Shown piece after piece: positions 7,200-13,658 of a stretch of 15,182 nucleotides of DNA. Numbering within the stretch: position 1 is the stretch's first letter; every line of letters starts with the position of its first letter. The DNA is from an uncultured Anaerolineaceae bacterium (lineage in GTDB: Bacteria > Chloroflexota > Anaerolineae > Promineifilales > Promineifilaceae). A model generated the notes under the pieces. That model searched no databases. It saw only the letters and a list, made by a program, of their open reading frames with translations, and was not told the origin of the DNA. A program made the translations under genes and the position numbers. Where the stretch lies: the NCBI GenBank assembly GCA_937967805.1, contig CALBTC010000207.1, positions 1 to 15,182 of the forward strand, read 5' to 3'.

Positions 7200-7673
7200 A
7201 TGCTCAGCTCAGACGGATTTTTGGCTCCGGCCAGCTACTTAGGGGCCGATGTTGCCCTGGTAGGCGAGATTGTTCTTTACGTGTTTATTTGCATCGCGGT
7301 GGTGGCCCAACGGCGCGGTTTGTACCATTGGCACGACCGGATTCAGACGCCGGTGGTGTTGGTAAACTTCGTTTTTATATTTGTGATTATGGTGCTCTCT
7401 TTGCGCTATGAAAATGTGCCGAGCGAGTTTGTGGAACGGCCGTTTGAACCGTTCTACCTCGTCGTGGTTATTCATGCCGTGCTGGGGATTGTGGCCCAGG
7501 GGTTGGCGACTTACTGCTTGCTGGCCGGACATAAAATATTGCCGCGTAAAATCGGCCGTTTGCGCTACTGGATGTGGGCTACATTTATCGTGTGGACCGC
7601 CGCCGTGGTGATGGGCGTTTACACTTACTACATCTGGTACATAGTTACCCCGGAACGGCCGCATTTGTTTTAG
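7200..7673 (+). CDS. DUF420-like integral membrane protein
   Basis: The product is 157 aa with four hydrophobic segments: about residues 17-37, 49-67, 85-107 and 124-145. Histidines lie near the membrane faces (YHWHDR, VVIHAVLG, LAGHKILPRK). The order HxR, then IHxxLG, then a GHK-basic loop, and a last segment ending GVYTYYIWY, resembles the DUF420 (YozB) family linked by context to cytochrome oxidase assembly; the match is by eye and uncertain. I chose ATG 7200 because GAGG (7191-7194) sits 5 bases before it; the in-frame GTG at 7194 overlaps that site. The promoter at 7119-7148 serves it. Its stop overlaps the stop of the convergent YgjV-like gene (shared bases 7670-7673). ACGGCCGT occurs at 7436. 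Confidence 0.75.
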   Translation: MLSSDGFLAPASYLGADVALVGEIVLYVFICIAVVAQRRGLYHWHDRIQTPVVLVNFVFIFVIMVLSLRYENVPSEFVERPFEPFYLVVVIHAVLGIVAQGLATYCLLAGHKILPRKIGRLRYWMWATFIVWTAAVVMGVYTYYIWYIVTPERPHLF

Positions 7674-7927
7674 CCAGTTTGGGCTTGTGGGGTGGTTACG
7701 GCCGTTTCCCGCCAGGAATGTTGCAAATAGTAGATGTTCACCAACACAATGAATCCATTTACCACAGCCACAGGATAGGCCGCAATTACCAGACCATATG
7801 CTGTAAACAGCACCGCGCCAATTAAATTGATCACCCGCAGCTTGACCAATGAACGCATCATCAGCGAAACTGCCACAAAAATAGAGGCCATATAGCCCAA
7901 CATTTCAAAACTCATCAAGGTGTCCAT
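7670..7927 (-). CDS. Small YgjV-like membrane protein
   Basis: This is an 85-aa protein made mostly of three membrane segments. Sequence such as GYMASIFVAVSLMMRS, then KLRVINLIGAVLFTAYGL and PVAVVNGFIVLVNIYYL, resembles the YgjV/Imp family and related three-helix proteins of SemiSWEET type. Transport is only a possibility. The start at 7927 is set by a perfect AAGGAG (7935-7940) at 7 bases; the frame is open upstream to 8029, but that part is polar and lacks a ribosome-binding site. The C-terminal tail contains Thr-Ala-Val encoded by ACGGCCGT (7698-7705). The gene converges on the DUF420-like gene with overlapping stop codons and diverges from the Pr6Pr-like gene. Confidence 0.8.
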   Translation of the reverse strand: MDTLMSFEMLGYMASIFVAVSLMMRSLVKLRVINLIGAVLFTAYGLVIAAYPVAVVNGFIVLVNIYYLQHSWRETAVTTPQAQTG

Positions 7928-7977
7928 TTCATCACTCCTTTTAGACAAGCCGGTCAAGCAAATAATTTGACTCAACA

Positions 7978-7995
7978 GTAACGAGGAATCGTTAC
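7978..7995. promoter_or_regulatory. Palindromic candidate operator in divergent promoter region
   Basis: GTAACGA (7978-7984) and TCGTTAC (7989-7995) are perfect 7-bp arms around GGAA. The site lies in the 178-base interval between two divergent membrane-protein genes (starts 7927 and 8106), where a dimeric regulator could bind and control both. No regulator gene is adjacent. Confidence 0.4.
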
Positions 7996-8105
7996 ACAAG
8001 CGTGACAATTTTGAATTGGGTAAAACCACATGCCAGCGGTATGATTTTGTGGCGAACTGCGTTGTTAAATCGGTAAATCACAAAGAAGGAAGCGAGACAA
8101 GAAAG

Positions 8106-8768
8106 ATGAACACAAAAAATGGAAATGAAAGGCGGTTGTTGTTGTGGACCATGCTGTTCTCATCATTGCTCGGTATATCTATTTGGTATTTCCGGCGGCT
8201 CACGAGCGCGCCGGTGAACGAATGGTTCGCGGAGACGGTGGTGATGTTTAGTTTCTTCACTAACTTGAGCAACCTGATCATTATTGTGATGGCAGGCGCG
8301 CTGCTGGCAGGTCGCGGTCGGCTGGCCCGCTGGTTCAGCTCCCCTGCGGTGCAGGCCGCCTGCTGCCTGTACATCGCCTTTGTCGGGCTGGGATTCTGGT
8401 TCATTCTGGGCGGGCCGCGCAATGTGGCGTCCTGGCTATTTTGGATACCGGAGGTTACGGCGCATACGCTGTCGCCTATTTTAGGTGTTGTGTTCTTTCT
8501 CCGCGGTGTGCCGAAGGGAAGTTTAACCTGGAAGCACCCCTTCATCTGGCTGGTTTACCCCATTGCTTACCTGCTCTACTGGCTCATTCGTGGGCCAATT
8601 GTGGGTTACTATCCCTACTTTTTTATAGACGCTAACCTGTTGGGCTATACGGGCGTCGCCGTCTGGTCCGGGGCGCTCATCGCTGTCTTTGTGGTTTTGG
8701 GGACCCTTATGTGGCGTATTGACCGCTGGCAGGCAAAGCGGCAGGTTCGTTTGTCGGCAGCTGATTGA
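8106..8768 (+). CDS. Pr6Pr-like integral membrane protein
   Basis: The product is 220 aa with about six hydrophobic segments. It resembles the Pr6Pr group of bacterial membrane proteins: FSFFTNLSNL after the first helix, a central HTLSPI, the HPFIWLVYPIAYLLYWLIRG block and YPYFFIDANLLGYTG before the last helix. The biochemical function of the group is not established as far as I know. ATG 8106 is preferred. An AAGGA (8086-8090) is rather far upstream (15 bases) and GAAAG is close, so the start is less certain than for its neighbours; the open frame begins at 8016. A TATGAT (8040-8045) with TTGGGT 18 bases upstream may be its promoter. The basic tail (RWQAKRQVR) suggests a cytoplasmic C-terminus. 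Confidence 0.82.
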   Translation: MNTKNGNERRLLLWTMLFSSLLGISIWYFRRLTSAPVNEWFAETVVMFSFFTNLSNLIIIVMAGALLAGRGRLARWFSSPAVQAACCLYIAFVGLGFWFILGGPRNVASWLFWIPEVTAHTLSPILGVVFFLRGVPKGSLTWKHPFIWLVYPIAYLLYWLIRGPIVGYYPYFFIDANLLGYTGVAVWSGALIAVFVVLGTLMWRIDRWQAKRQVRLSAAD

Positions 8769-8773
8769 GCTGA

Positions 8774-8796
8774 TGGGGAGGTACGGCCGTTCCCCA
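8774..8796. terminator. Stem-loop with ACGGCCGT in the loop
   Basis: TGGGGA (8774-8779) pairs with TCCCCA (8791-8796) around an 11-base loop that contains ACGGCCGT (8783-8790). It starts 6 bases after the Pr6Pr-like stop, where a transcription terminator would be expected. No T-run follows on either strand, so it may instead protect the 3' end or be incidental. Confidence 0.4.
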
Positions 8797-8847
8797 CCAC
8801 CACCGCCTGTTCTGGCACGTATACTCACACCTGCCAACCAAGAATAG

Positions 8848-8876
8848 TTTACAAACGGCCGTAATCACGCTATCGT
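8848..8876 (+). promoter_or_regulatory. Candidate promoter giving a leaderless transcript
   Basis: TTTACA (8848-8853, 5 of 6) and TATCGT (8871-8876, 4 of 6) are 17 bases apart. Only 7 bases separate the -10 box from the ATG at 8884, which has no ribosome-binding site, so transcription would begin at or next to the start codon. The spacer carries an ACGGCCGT copy (8855-8862). Confidence 0.45.
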
Positions 8877-8883
8877 TTTAGCC

Positions 8884-9336
8884 ATGAATAACGAAACCAT
8901 CACCATCATCCTGATCATTCTTGCCTTTTTTATTGTCTTCCCCCTGTTTTGGAGCACCATTGTCTACCTCATTTCCCGCCTGGGCGGCTGGGGCAGCATG
9001 GCGGAAGCGTATCCCTACCGCGAACCGCTTGCCGCCGACTGTTTCTCGCTGCAAAGTGCTATCTTGCGCCTCGCCTCCAATTACAATGGCGTCCTTAAAA
9101 TCTGCGCGGATGAGCGGGGGCTTTACTTTTCAGTATTGTTCCTTTTCCGGCCGGGACATGCCCCTTTCTTTGTCCCCTGGGAAGAAATCAGCGGGACCAA
9201 AAAGCAATACTTTCTTTATCCAGTCGTCGATCTGCGTTTCCAGCGCACGCCCAATTTACCATTTCGCATTTATAAACGGACGGCGGATCGGTTGGTTGCC
9301 GTGGCCAACGGCCGTTGGGCTTACAAAGAAGCGTAA
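8884..9336 (+). CDS. Membrane-anchored protein of unknown function
   Basis: I do not recognise this 150-aa protein. It has one N-terminal membrane segment (about 6-33, IILIILAFFIVFPLFWSTIVYLI) followed by a soluble domain of about 110 residues. Strand-rich pieces there (VLKICADERGLYFSVLF, FFVPWEEISG, YPVVDLRF, PFRIYKR) suggest a small beta-sheet fold, perhaps PH-like as in many bacterial one-segment proteins; that is a guess from the pattern. It starts at an ATG directly behind a putative -10 box without a ribosome-binding site. It ends WAYKEA. An ACGGCCGT copy (9308-9315) near the end encodes Asn-Gly-Arg, a less common reading of the motif in this window. Confidence 0.75.
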   Translation: MNNETITIILIILAFFIVFPLFWSTIVYLISRLGGWGSMAEAYPYREPLAADCFSLQSAILRLASNYNGVLKICADERGLYFSVLFLFRPGHAPFFVPWEEISGTKKQYFLYPVVDLRFQRTPNLPFRIYKRTADRLVAVANGRWAYKEA

Positions 9337-9368
9337 CCAGCGCTTTCTAATCCTAGCGAGGAAATAAG

Positions 9369-9518
9369 ATGACGCATCATGTTTTGGCGTTAACCTATAC
9401 TTGGTTCCGTTTGACCTTGTGGACCTGTCTGATGATGGGCTTCAGTTGGCTTCATGAGGTAAGCACGGTCGTTTCCGATACAGTTTTGCTGGATGAGGTC
9501 CATGCTAATTCAGCTTAG
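9369..9518 (+). CDS. Possible 49-codon small ORF
   Basis: An ATG at 9369 is preceded at 7 bases by GAGG (9358-9361, within AGCGAGGAA) and opens 49 codons to TAG at 9516. The peptide begins MTHHVLALTYTWFRLTLW and has a moderately hydrophobic first half (to about residue 29) and an acidic end (LLDEVHANSA). It lies 32 bases after the preceding gene and 12 bases before the end of the convergent response regulator. The ribosome-binding site is better than that of several longer genes here. I recognise no family, and it may be a remnant or chance ORF. Confidence 0.4.
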   Translation: MTHHVLALTYTWFRLTLWTCLMMGFSWLHEVSTVVSDTVLLDEVHANSA

Positions 9519-9530
9519 ATAGGAGCAGAG

Positions 9531-10199
9531 CTATTTTCCATTACCCCCAATCCCGGCATCCCGTGCTTTAATAATGGCCTGCACGCGGTCCGCCACTTGC
9601 AGCTTGTTGAAAATATTTGAAATATGGTTGCTGACGGTTTTTACACTGACGTGAAGCTGGCTAGCAATGTCATGATTGGTTTTTCCTGCCGTTACCAATT
9701 CCAAAATCTCTCGTTCGCGGCTGGTTAAATCGGGAAAGGGGTGCACGTCCCCGGCTGGCTGCGCCTCCTGCTTGATACTTTGGAAGAAAGACGTTAGGCG
9801 GGCGGCCATGGCCGGGCCAAATAGCGCCTCCCCGTCGGCGACTGAGCGAATCGTTTTCAGCACTTCCGCCTTTTCTGCCCCTTTCAAAATATAGCCGCGC
9901 GCCCCGGCTCGCATGGCAGCAAAGAGCGAGTCGTTGTTTTCGACCATGGTGAGCATGATGATGCCCGTTTCGGGTTTGAGGGCGAGAATTTGTTCGGTCG
10001 CTTCAAGGCCATTCAGATCGGGCATGCTAATGTCCATGAGAACGATGTCCGGCAGCAGGGATTTGACCTGATCGACGGCCTCATGCCCATTGCTGGCCTG
10101 GCCGACGACCTCAATATCGGGCACGTTTTCAAAAATGGCGCACATCCCTTCTCGAAACAGGGTATGGTCGTCTGCGACGAGAACGCGAATGAGGGTCAT
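9531..10199 (-). CDS. NarL/LuxR-family response regulator
   Basis: This is a DNA-binding response regulator of 222 aa, normal for the family. The receiver domain (1-120) has the acidic pair D10/D11, phospho-acceptor D56 in LMDISMPDLNG, T84 and K106. The LuxR-type helix-turn-helix (about 150-215) shows LTSREREILELVTAGKTNHD, SVKTVSNHISNIFNKL and a typical ending. The start overlaps the stop of the kinase gene by 4 bases (ATGA, 10196-10199), which implies translational coupling and a cognate pair. Family members such as LiaR, DegU and VraR respond to envelope or nutrient stress, but the target genes here are unknown. It ends 12 bases from a small convergent ORF. Confidence 0.96.
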   Translation of the reverse strand: MTLIRVLVADDHTLFREGMCAIFENVPDIEVVGQASNGHEAVDQVKSLLPDIVLMDISMPDLNGLEATEQILALKPETGIIMLTMVENNDSLFAAMRAGARGYILKGAEKAEVLKTIRSVADGEALFGPAMAARLTSFFQSIKQEAQPAGDVHPFPDLTSREREILELVTAGKTNHDIASQLHVSVKTVSNHISNIFNKLQVADRVQAIIKARDAGIGGNGK

Positions 10200-12310
10200 C
10201 GCTGCTCCTTTGTGGCAATGGGGAGAACGGCCGTTATTCGCGTCCCTCCCGTTTCATGGGATTCAATGTCACAACGGCCGCCCAACTCCGCCGCCCGTTC
10301 TCGCATCGACGTCAGGCCCACGCCGCGCTGAAAGGTTGCCGGCAGGCCCACGCCATTATCGGTGATAGTGAGCTGTAAACGGCCGTTGGCCACCTCCAGC
10401 CAAATATCACACCGCGTCGCCTGCGCGTGACGCACCACATTGGTTACCCCTTCCAGCACAATGCGATACGCCGCCACCTCAATCGCGGCCGGCAGCGGGG
10501 GCAATGGGTTTGGCGACGCCTCAATCGAAACCGTCAGCTTCCCTTTCACCCCCTGCATCTGGGTCGCGTGAATGCGCAGCGCCTCCAGCAAACCCAGTTC
10601 ATCCAGCACCGAGGGGTACAGTTCGTAGACCAGCCGCCGAATGTCGGTGACCATTTGTTGGGTTTGCCCCTTGAGCTGTTCCACGTATTTAACGGCCGTT
10701 TGCGGATCATCTTCCAGTAGCAGTTCCAAAACAGTGTCCAGCTTCAGCGTGTGGATGGCCATGGTGGGGCCAAAGCCATCGTGCAGGTCGCGGCGGATGC
10801 GGCGCCGCTCTTCTTCACGGGTCAGCACCAGCTTCTCGCGGGAGCGCTGCAGGGCCAGCGTCAAACGGGTGGCTGAGGCGACGGGCGCAGTTTGCGCCGC
10901 GATGTCGGCCAGGAGCTGTTCCTCTTGCGGCGTGAAGCTCTCGTTGGCGGCGCGGGGCGAGACGAGCAGGCGACCAACCGTCTCGTTTTGGTAGCGCAGC
11001 GGCAGCTCTGCGGTCTCTCCAATGGGCATACCGACAAATGCCTGCCCAACCTGTGCTTCCTGGTCAATCAGTTCAATAGCCGCATAGGGCAGCTTGAGGG
11101 TATCGGCAACTGTTTGCACAATGGTGGTGAGGGTTTCGGTGGGAACGGCCGTTGTTTGCAGCTGCTGGCTCAGATAAGAAAGCACCGCATACGGATTGTC
11201 CCGCTTGCCAAACATGAGCCGGTTGACCCCCGTTTGCAGCCGTTCACGCGCCGGTTGAAAGAGAACGGCGATGAGCCCGGTAGCGACAAGCGAGCTGGGC
11301 AAACTGCCCAAATTTTGAAACAACCGGCTCGAACCCACCACAATCAGGCTGTACAGTGAAACGACCCCCACCGTCAGCCCACCGTAAACCAGCGTGCGGT
11401 TGATGATGATGTCGATGTCATACAGCCGATATTTGAAAATGGCGATGCCGATGATGAAAGGGATGCCAACAAAAGGCAGAAAGATAATCAGGTCAAACCA
11501 GATCGTGTCATAATTATCAATGCCGAAAAAGGTAGCTGGAATGTTGAAGAAGAAAACAGCGATGCCAAAGGTCATTCCCAAAAAGTAGGCCAGCCACTTT
11601 ATTTGCTGGCGTTCATCGCCGACTGAGCGCCTGAACCGCACCACAATGGAAGCGATAGCCAGCAAACGCAGGGCAATAAAGAACGACTGTCTCGCATCAT
11701 GAAAAAAGGTCGGCCACCAGGTTGGCAAACCAGGGAAGCTGAACGGGTTTGCCATGGGGAAGGCGAAGAATATGGCGTCGTTGAAATCGGGACCCAGTCC
11801 CATCAATGTGCCTGTGATGAGCAGGCCAATCAGACAGGCCAGCGTGACCCAGCGCCAGCGGGGGGATAAAAATCGGCCAGTGGGGAACAGCATCGGCAGC
11901 AGCACCACGAGCGGAATCACGGTCAGCATCCCGTGGCTGTACAATATCCACGCGACAATTCCCCTCCCCGGCGCGGCGATTGTTCCTTCCAGGCCACACA
12001 TGACGTATAGATCCAGCGGGCTCGAAATAGACAGGGCAAAAGCGATTCCCAGAGAGAGCCAGCCGATTCGATTTTCTGGTCGATACAGGAAAATCAAGGT
12101 TCCCAAAACGGCAAAGGCCACGCTGGAAATAATACCGCTAATCAACCGGGTAGAGGCATCATTGATTGTATAAGGATCACAACCTAGCTGCACAAGCCGG
12201 CCCAACAGTAACAAGCCCGCCGTGGCCAGCGCGAACAGCAGAACGGCTAGCCAGGGCGATGATTGAGATGAACGCTGCGTTGAGGGGTGGGCACGGTTTA
12301 TTGTGGCCAT
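10196..12310 (-). CDS. Multi-span membrane GAF histidine kinase (NarL-type)
   Basis: This 704-aa sensor kinase should phosphorylate the LuxR-type regulator it overlaps. Residues about 20-355 contain roughly nine to ten hydrophobic segments, ending with YRLYDIDIIINRTLVYGG, a stretch I associate with large membrane kinases of this type. A GAF-like domain follows (about 375-490, AAIELIDQEAQVG, ELPLRYQNETVGRLLVS). Next is HisKA_3 with H510 in RRDLHDGFGP, and HATPase_c with EGVTNVVRHAQAT and DNGVGLP. The ligand is unknown; both the membrane part and the GAF domain could sense. ATG 12310 has no ribosome-binding site, but a TATACT lies 6 bases upstream, suggesting a leaderless message. The gene carries four ACGGCCGT copies (10227, 10379, 10692, 11145), all in its C-terminal half. 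Confidence 0.95.
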   Translation of the reverse strand: MATINRAHPSTQRSSQSSPWLAVLLFALATAGLLLLGRLVQLGCDPYTINDASTRLISGIISSVAFAVLGTLIFLYRPENRIGWLSLGIAFALSISSPLDLYVMCGLEGTIAAPGRGIVAWILYSHGMLTVIPLVVLLPMLFPTGRFLSPRWRWVTLACLIGLLITGTLMGLGPDFNDAIFFAFPMANPFSFPGLPTWWPTFFHDARQSFFIALRLLAIASIVVRFRRSVGDERQQIKWLAYFLGMTFGIAVFFFNIPATFFGIDNYDTIWFDLIIFLPFVGIPFIIGIAIFKYRLYDIDIIINRTLVYGGLTVGVVSLYSLIVVGSSRLFQNLGSLPSSLVATGLIAVLFQPARERLQTGVNRLMFGKRDNPYAVLSYLSQQLQTTAVPTETLTTIVQTVADTLKLPYAAIELIDQEAQVGQAFVGMPIGETAELPLRYQNETVGRLLVSPRAANESFTPQEEQLLADIAAQTAPVASATRLTLALQRSREKLVLTREEERRRIRRDLHDGFGPTMAIHTLKLDTVLELLLEDDPQTAVKYVEQLKGQTQQMVTDIRRLVYELYPSVLDELGLLEALRIHATQMQGVKGKLTVSIEASPNPLPPLPAAIEVAAYRIVLEGVTNVVRHAQATRCDIWLEVANGRLQLTITDNGVGLPATFQRGVGLTSMRERAAELGGRCDIESHETGGTRITAVLPIATKEQR

Positions 12311-12316
12311 GGTTTT

Positions 12317-12322
12317 AGTATA
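12317..12322 (-). promoter_or_regulatory. Candidate -10 box for leaderless kinase transcript
   Basis: On the minus strand TATACT (5 of 6 matches to TATAAT) is followed by AAAACC and then the kinase ATG at 12310. That spacing puts the transcription start on the start codon. No good -35 box is visible at 16-18 bases. Confidence 0.4.
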
Positions 12323-12370
12323 ACCGATTTATCTTGCCTGAACGCATTGGGTTTGTGGCGATTTCGATCT

Positions 12371-12400
12371 AGCAGGGCCGTAGCGCGCGACGACCCTGCT
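12371..12400. repeat. Near-perfect 30-bp palindrome
   Basis: AGCAGGG (12371-12377) pairs with CCCTGCT (12394-12400), CGT (12379-12381) with ACG (12390-12392), and GCGCGC (12383-12388) is self-complementary; all share one centre and only two position pairs mismatch. It lies between the four-gene array and the kinase gene, both on the minus strand, 37 bases past the last array stop. It could end the array transcript, although no T-run follows, or be an intergenic repeat. Confidence 0.55.
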
Positions 12401-12436
12401 CCCACAGGCAGCTGACTCAATTGATCTGACGTTGTG

Positions 12437-12721
12437 CTAACTGTCTACTTCTTCGGCAGCCCACATGGTGACCGGAAAAACGACGCCGTTTTGTTTGGCC
12501 ATTTCCTGCCCTTCGGGATCGGCCATCATCGCCAGATGTTTATCCACATCTTCCTTGCTGTTAAACGTGTGCGTGACAACGACACGGCCGCCATCAACCG
12601 TGCGATACACCTTTGTCTCCTGGATAGCATGGTCCACCTCTGCCTGACCTACAAACATGTCAAAAAAACTTTTCCACTTTTCGTAATCTGACACATCGTG
12701 TGAACCGAACAAGGTAATCAT
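12437..12721 (-). CDS. Small dimeric alpha/beta-barrel-like protein (array gene 4)
   Basis: This 94-aa protein starts with a strand (ITLFGSHDV), then an amphipathic helix (DYEKWKSFFDMFVGQ), the pair KVYRTVDGGRVVVTHTF, a helix (SKEDVDKHLAMM) and a last strand (FPVTMWAAEEV). This order fits the ferredoxin-like fold of the antibiotic-biosynthesis-monooxygenase/dimeric alpha-beta barrel superfamily, whose members act as dimers in oxidation, isomerisation or haem chemistry. No catalytic residue can be assigned, so the fold is inferred and the activity unknown. GGAG (12730-12733) lies 8 bases before the ATG. It is the last and most separate gene of the array (42 bases after the previous stop). Confidence 0.82.
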   Translation of the reverse strand: MITLFGSHDVSDYEKWKSFFDMFVGQAEVDHAIQETKVYRTVDGGRVVVTHTFNSKEDVDKHLAMMADPEGQEMAKQNGVVFPVTMWAAEEVDS

Positions 12722-12763
12722 TTGTCAATCTCCTCTTATATCTGTCGGCGATTAACGCCTTTT

Positions 12764-13033
12764 CTAGTCCACCGCTTCCATATACACGGCATGTGGCGGA
12801 TGAATCACACCCGCTTTCTCCACCAACGCTTTGTGCTCGGGGGTTTCCGTCATCGCCATCATCCCATCCATGTCATGTACATTGAGGGAGATAGCCACAT
12901 TGTTGCCCCCTTCAGGAATGGTGCAGAAGAAGATATTTGTGGCGTAAGGTGCAAAAGCCTCGACGGTCTGGTCGCGGTAAGCCAACCATTGATCAACGTC
13001 CTTGACGGCATGGGTCACAATCATTCTACTCAT
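12764..13033 (-). CDS. Small dimeric alpha/beta-barrel-like protein (array gene 3)
   Basis: This 89-aa protein has the strand RMIVTHAV, helix VDQWLAYRDQTVEAF, strands NIFFCTI and NVAISLNV, helix DGMMAMTETPEHKALVE and a final strand (AVYMEAVD). This is the same order as in array gene 4, with a shared segment before the last strand (EKAGVIHPP here, KQNGVVFPV there). It lacks the YRxVD motif of the other three (PEGG instead), so it is the most divergent at that site. A perfect AAGGAG (13041-13046) lies 7 bases before the ATG, and the start overlaps the previous stop by 4 bases (13030-13033), so it is translationally coupled. Function unknown. Confidence 0.82.
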   Translation of the reverse strand: MSRMIVTHAVKDVDQWLAYRDQTVEAFAPYATNIFFCTIPEGGNNVAISLNVHDMDGMMAMTETPEHKALVEKAGVIHPPHAVYMEAVD

Positions 13034-13329
13034 TTTAATTCTCCTTGCAGCGCCACGCGTCTTTCGGTAATCCAGGTATCAAATGATTTGATGCCCATTT
13101 GCGCATGACCTGCCTGCATATGAGGTGCTTCGATATCCGCTTTGTGCTTCTGGGCTTCTTCCAGCGTCTTGTACGCATTGATAATGATGACGATATTTTT
13201 ATCGACACCACGGTAGTGGGTACTCTCAACCATACCCCATTCGTCACCATGATCTTGCGCCCACGACTTCGCACCCTCAATGAATTCATCAGCATCGGCT
13301 ACAGTTAGGTTGCCAACTAAGTAAAACAT
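13030..13329 (-). CDS. Small dimeric alpha/beta-barrel-like protein (array gene 2)
   Basis: This 99-aa protein reads FYLVGNLTV, helix ADEFIEGAKSWAQDHG, HYRGVDKNIVIIINAY, helix LEEAQKHKADIEAPH and strand FDTWITERRVAL. The YRGVD followed by a hydrophobic strand matches FRNVD in array gene 1 and YRTVD in array gene 4. ATG 13329 is preferred because GGAG (13338-13341) lies 8 bases upstream; the frame is open 11 codons further, to 13362, but those codons run through the ribosome-binding site. Its stop overlaps the next gene start (ATGA). No metal- or haem-binding set is obvious, although it has several His residues. Activity unknown. Confidence 0.82.
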   Translation of the reverse strand: MFYLVGNLTVADADEFIEGAKSWAQDHGDEWGMVESTHYRGVDKNIVIIINAYKTLEEAQKHKADIEAPHMQAGHAQMGIKSFDTWITERRVALQGELK

Positions 13330-13367
13330 TTTTGTCACTCCTTTTTTTGCGTTATCCAACAACGGCC

Positions 13368-13658
13368 CTATTCAACTTTCTTTAGCAGCGTCACTTCCAT
13401 TGTGTCCACCTGAATATAACCTTGCTGCCGCTCATACTCCTTGTACTCGTCGTTGCTGATTTGGTTTGCCAGCGCCTTGGCCGCAGTCTCATCGGCAAAT
13501 TGGTGATGGACCGTGACGAAATCCGGGTCATCGACGTTGCGGAACACGCTGCTGGCCACAATGCCCATATTGGCCGCGTTTTCTTGCCGCCAGCCGTCGT
13601 ACGCTTGCTTAAACGCACCATAATCATTCATCTTGCACCTGATTGAAAGCGTGGTCAT
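13368..13658 (-). CDS. Small dimeric alpha/beta-barrel-like protein (array gene 1)
   Basis: This 96-aa protein opens the four-gene array: strand TLSIRCKM, helix YGAFKQAYDGWRQEN, SSVFRNVDDPDFVTVHHQF, helix ADETAAKALANQI, and a last strand VDTMEVTLL. A family resemblance to antibiotic-biosynthesis-monooxygenase-like proteins is visible in order and length; no catalytic residues can be named. GGAG (13668-13671) lies 9 bases before the ATG. The gap to array gene 2 is 38 bases and holds that gene's ribosome-binding site. The region upstream contains no convincing promoter, yet a transcript must begin somewhere in 13672-14151 if this is the first gene. Confidence 0.82.
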   Translation of the reverse strand: MTTLSIRCKMNDYGAFKQAYDGWRQENAANMGIVASSVFRNVDDPDFVTVHHQFADETAAKALANQISNDEYKEYERQQGYIQVDTMEVTLLKKVE

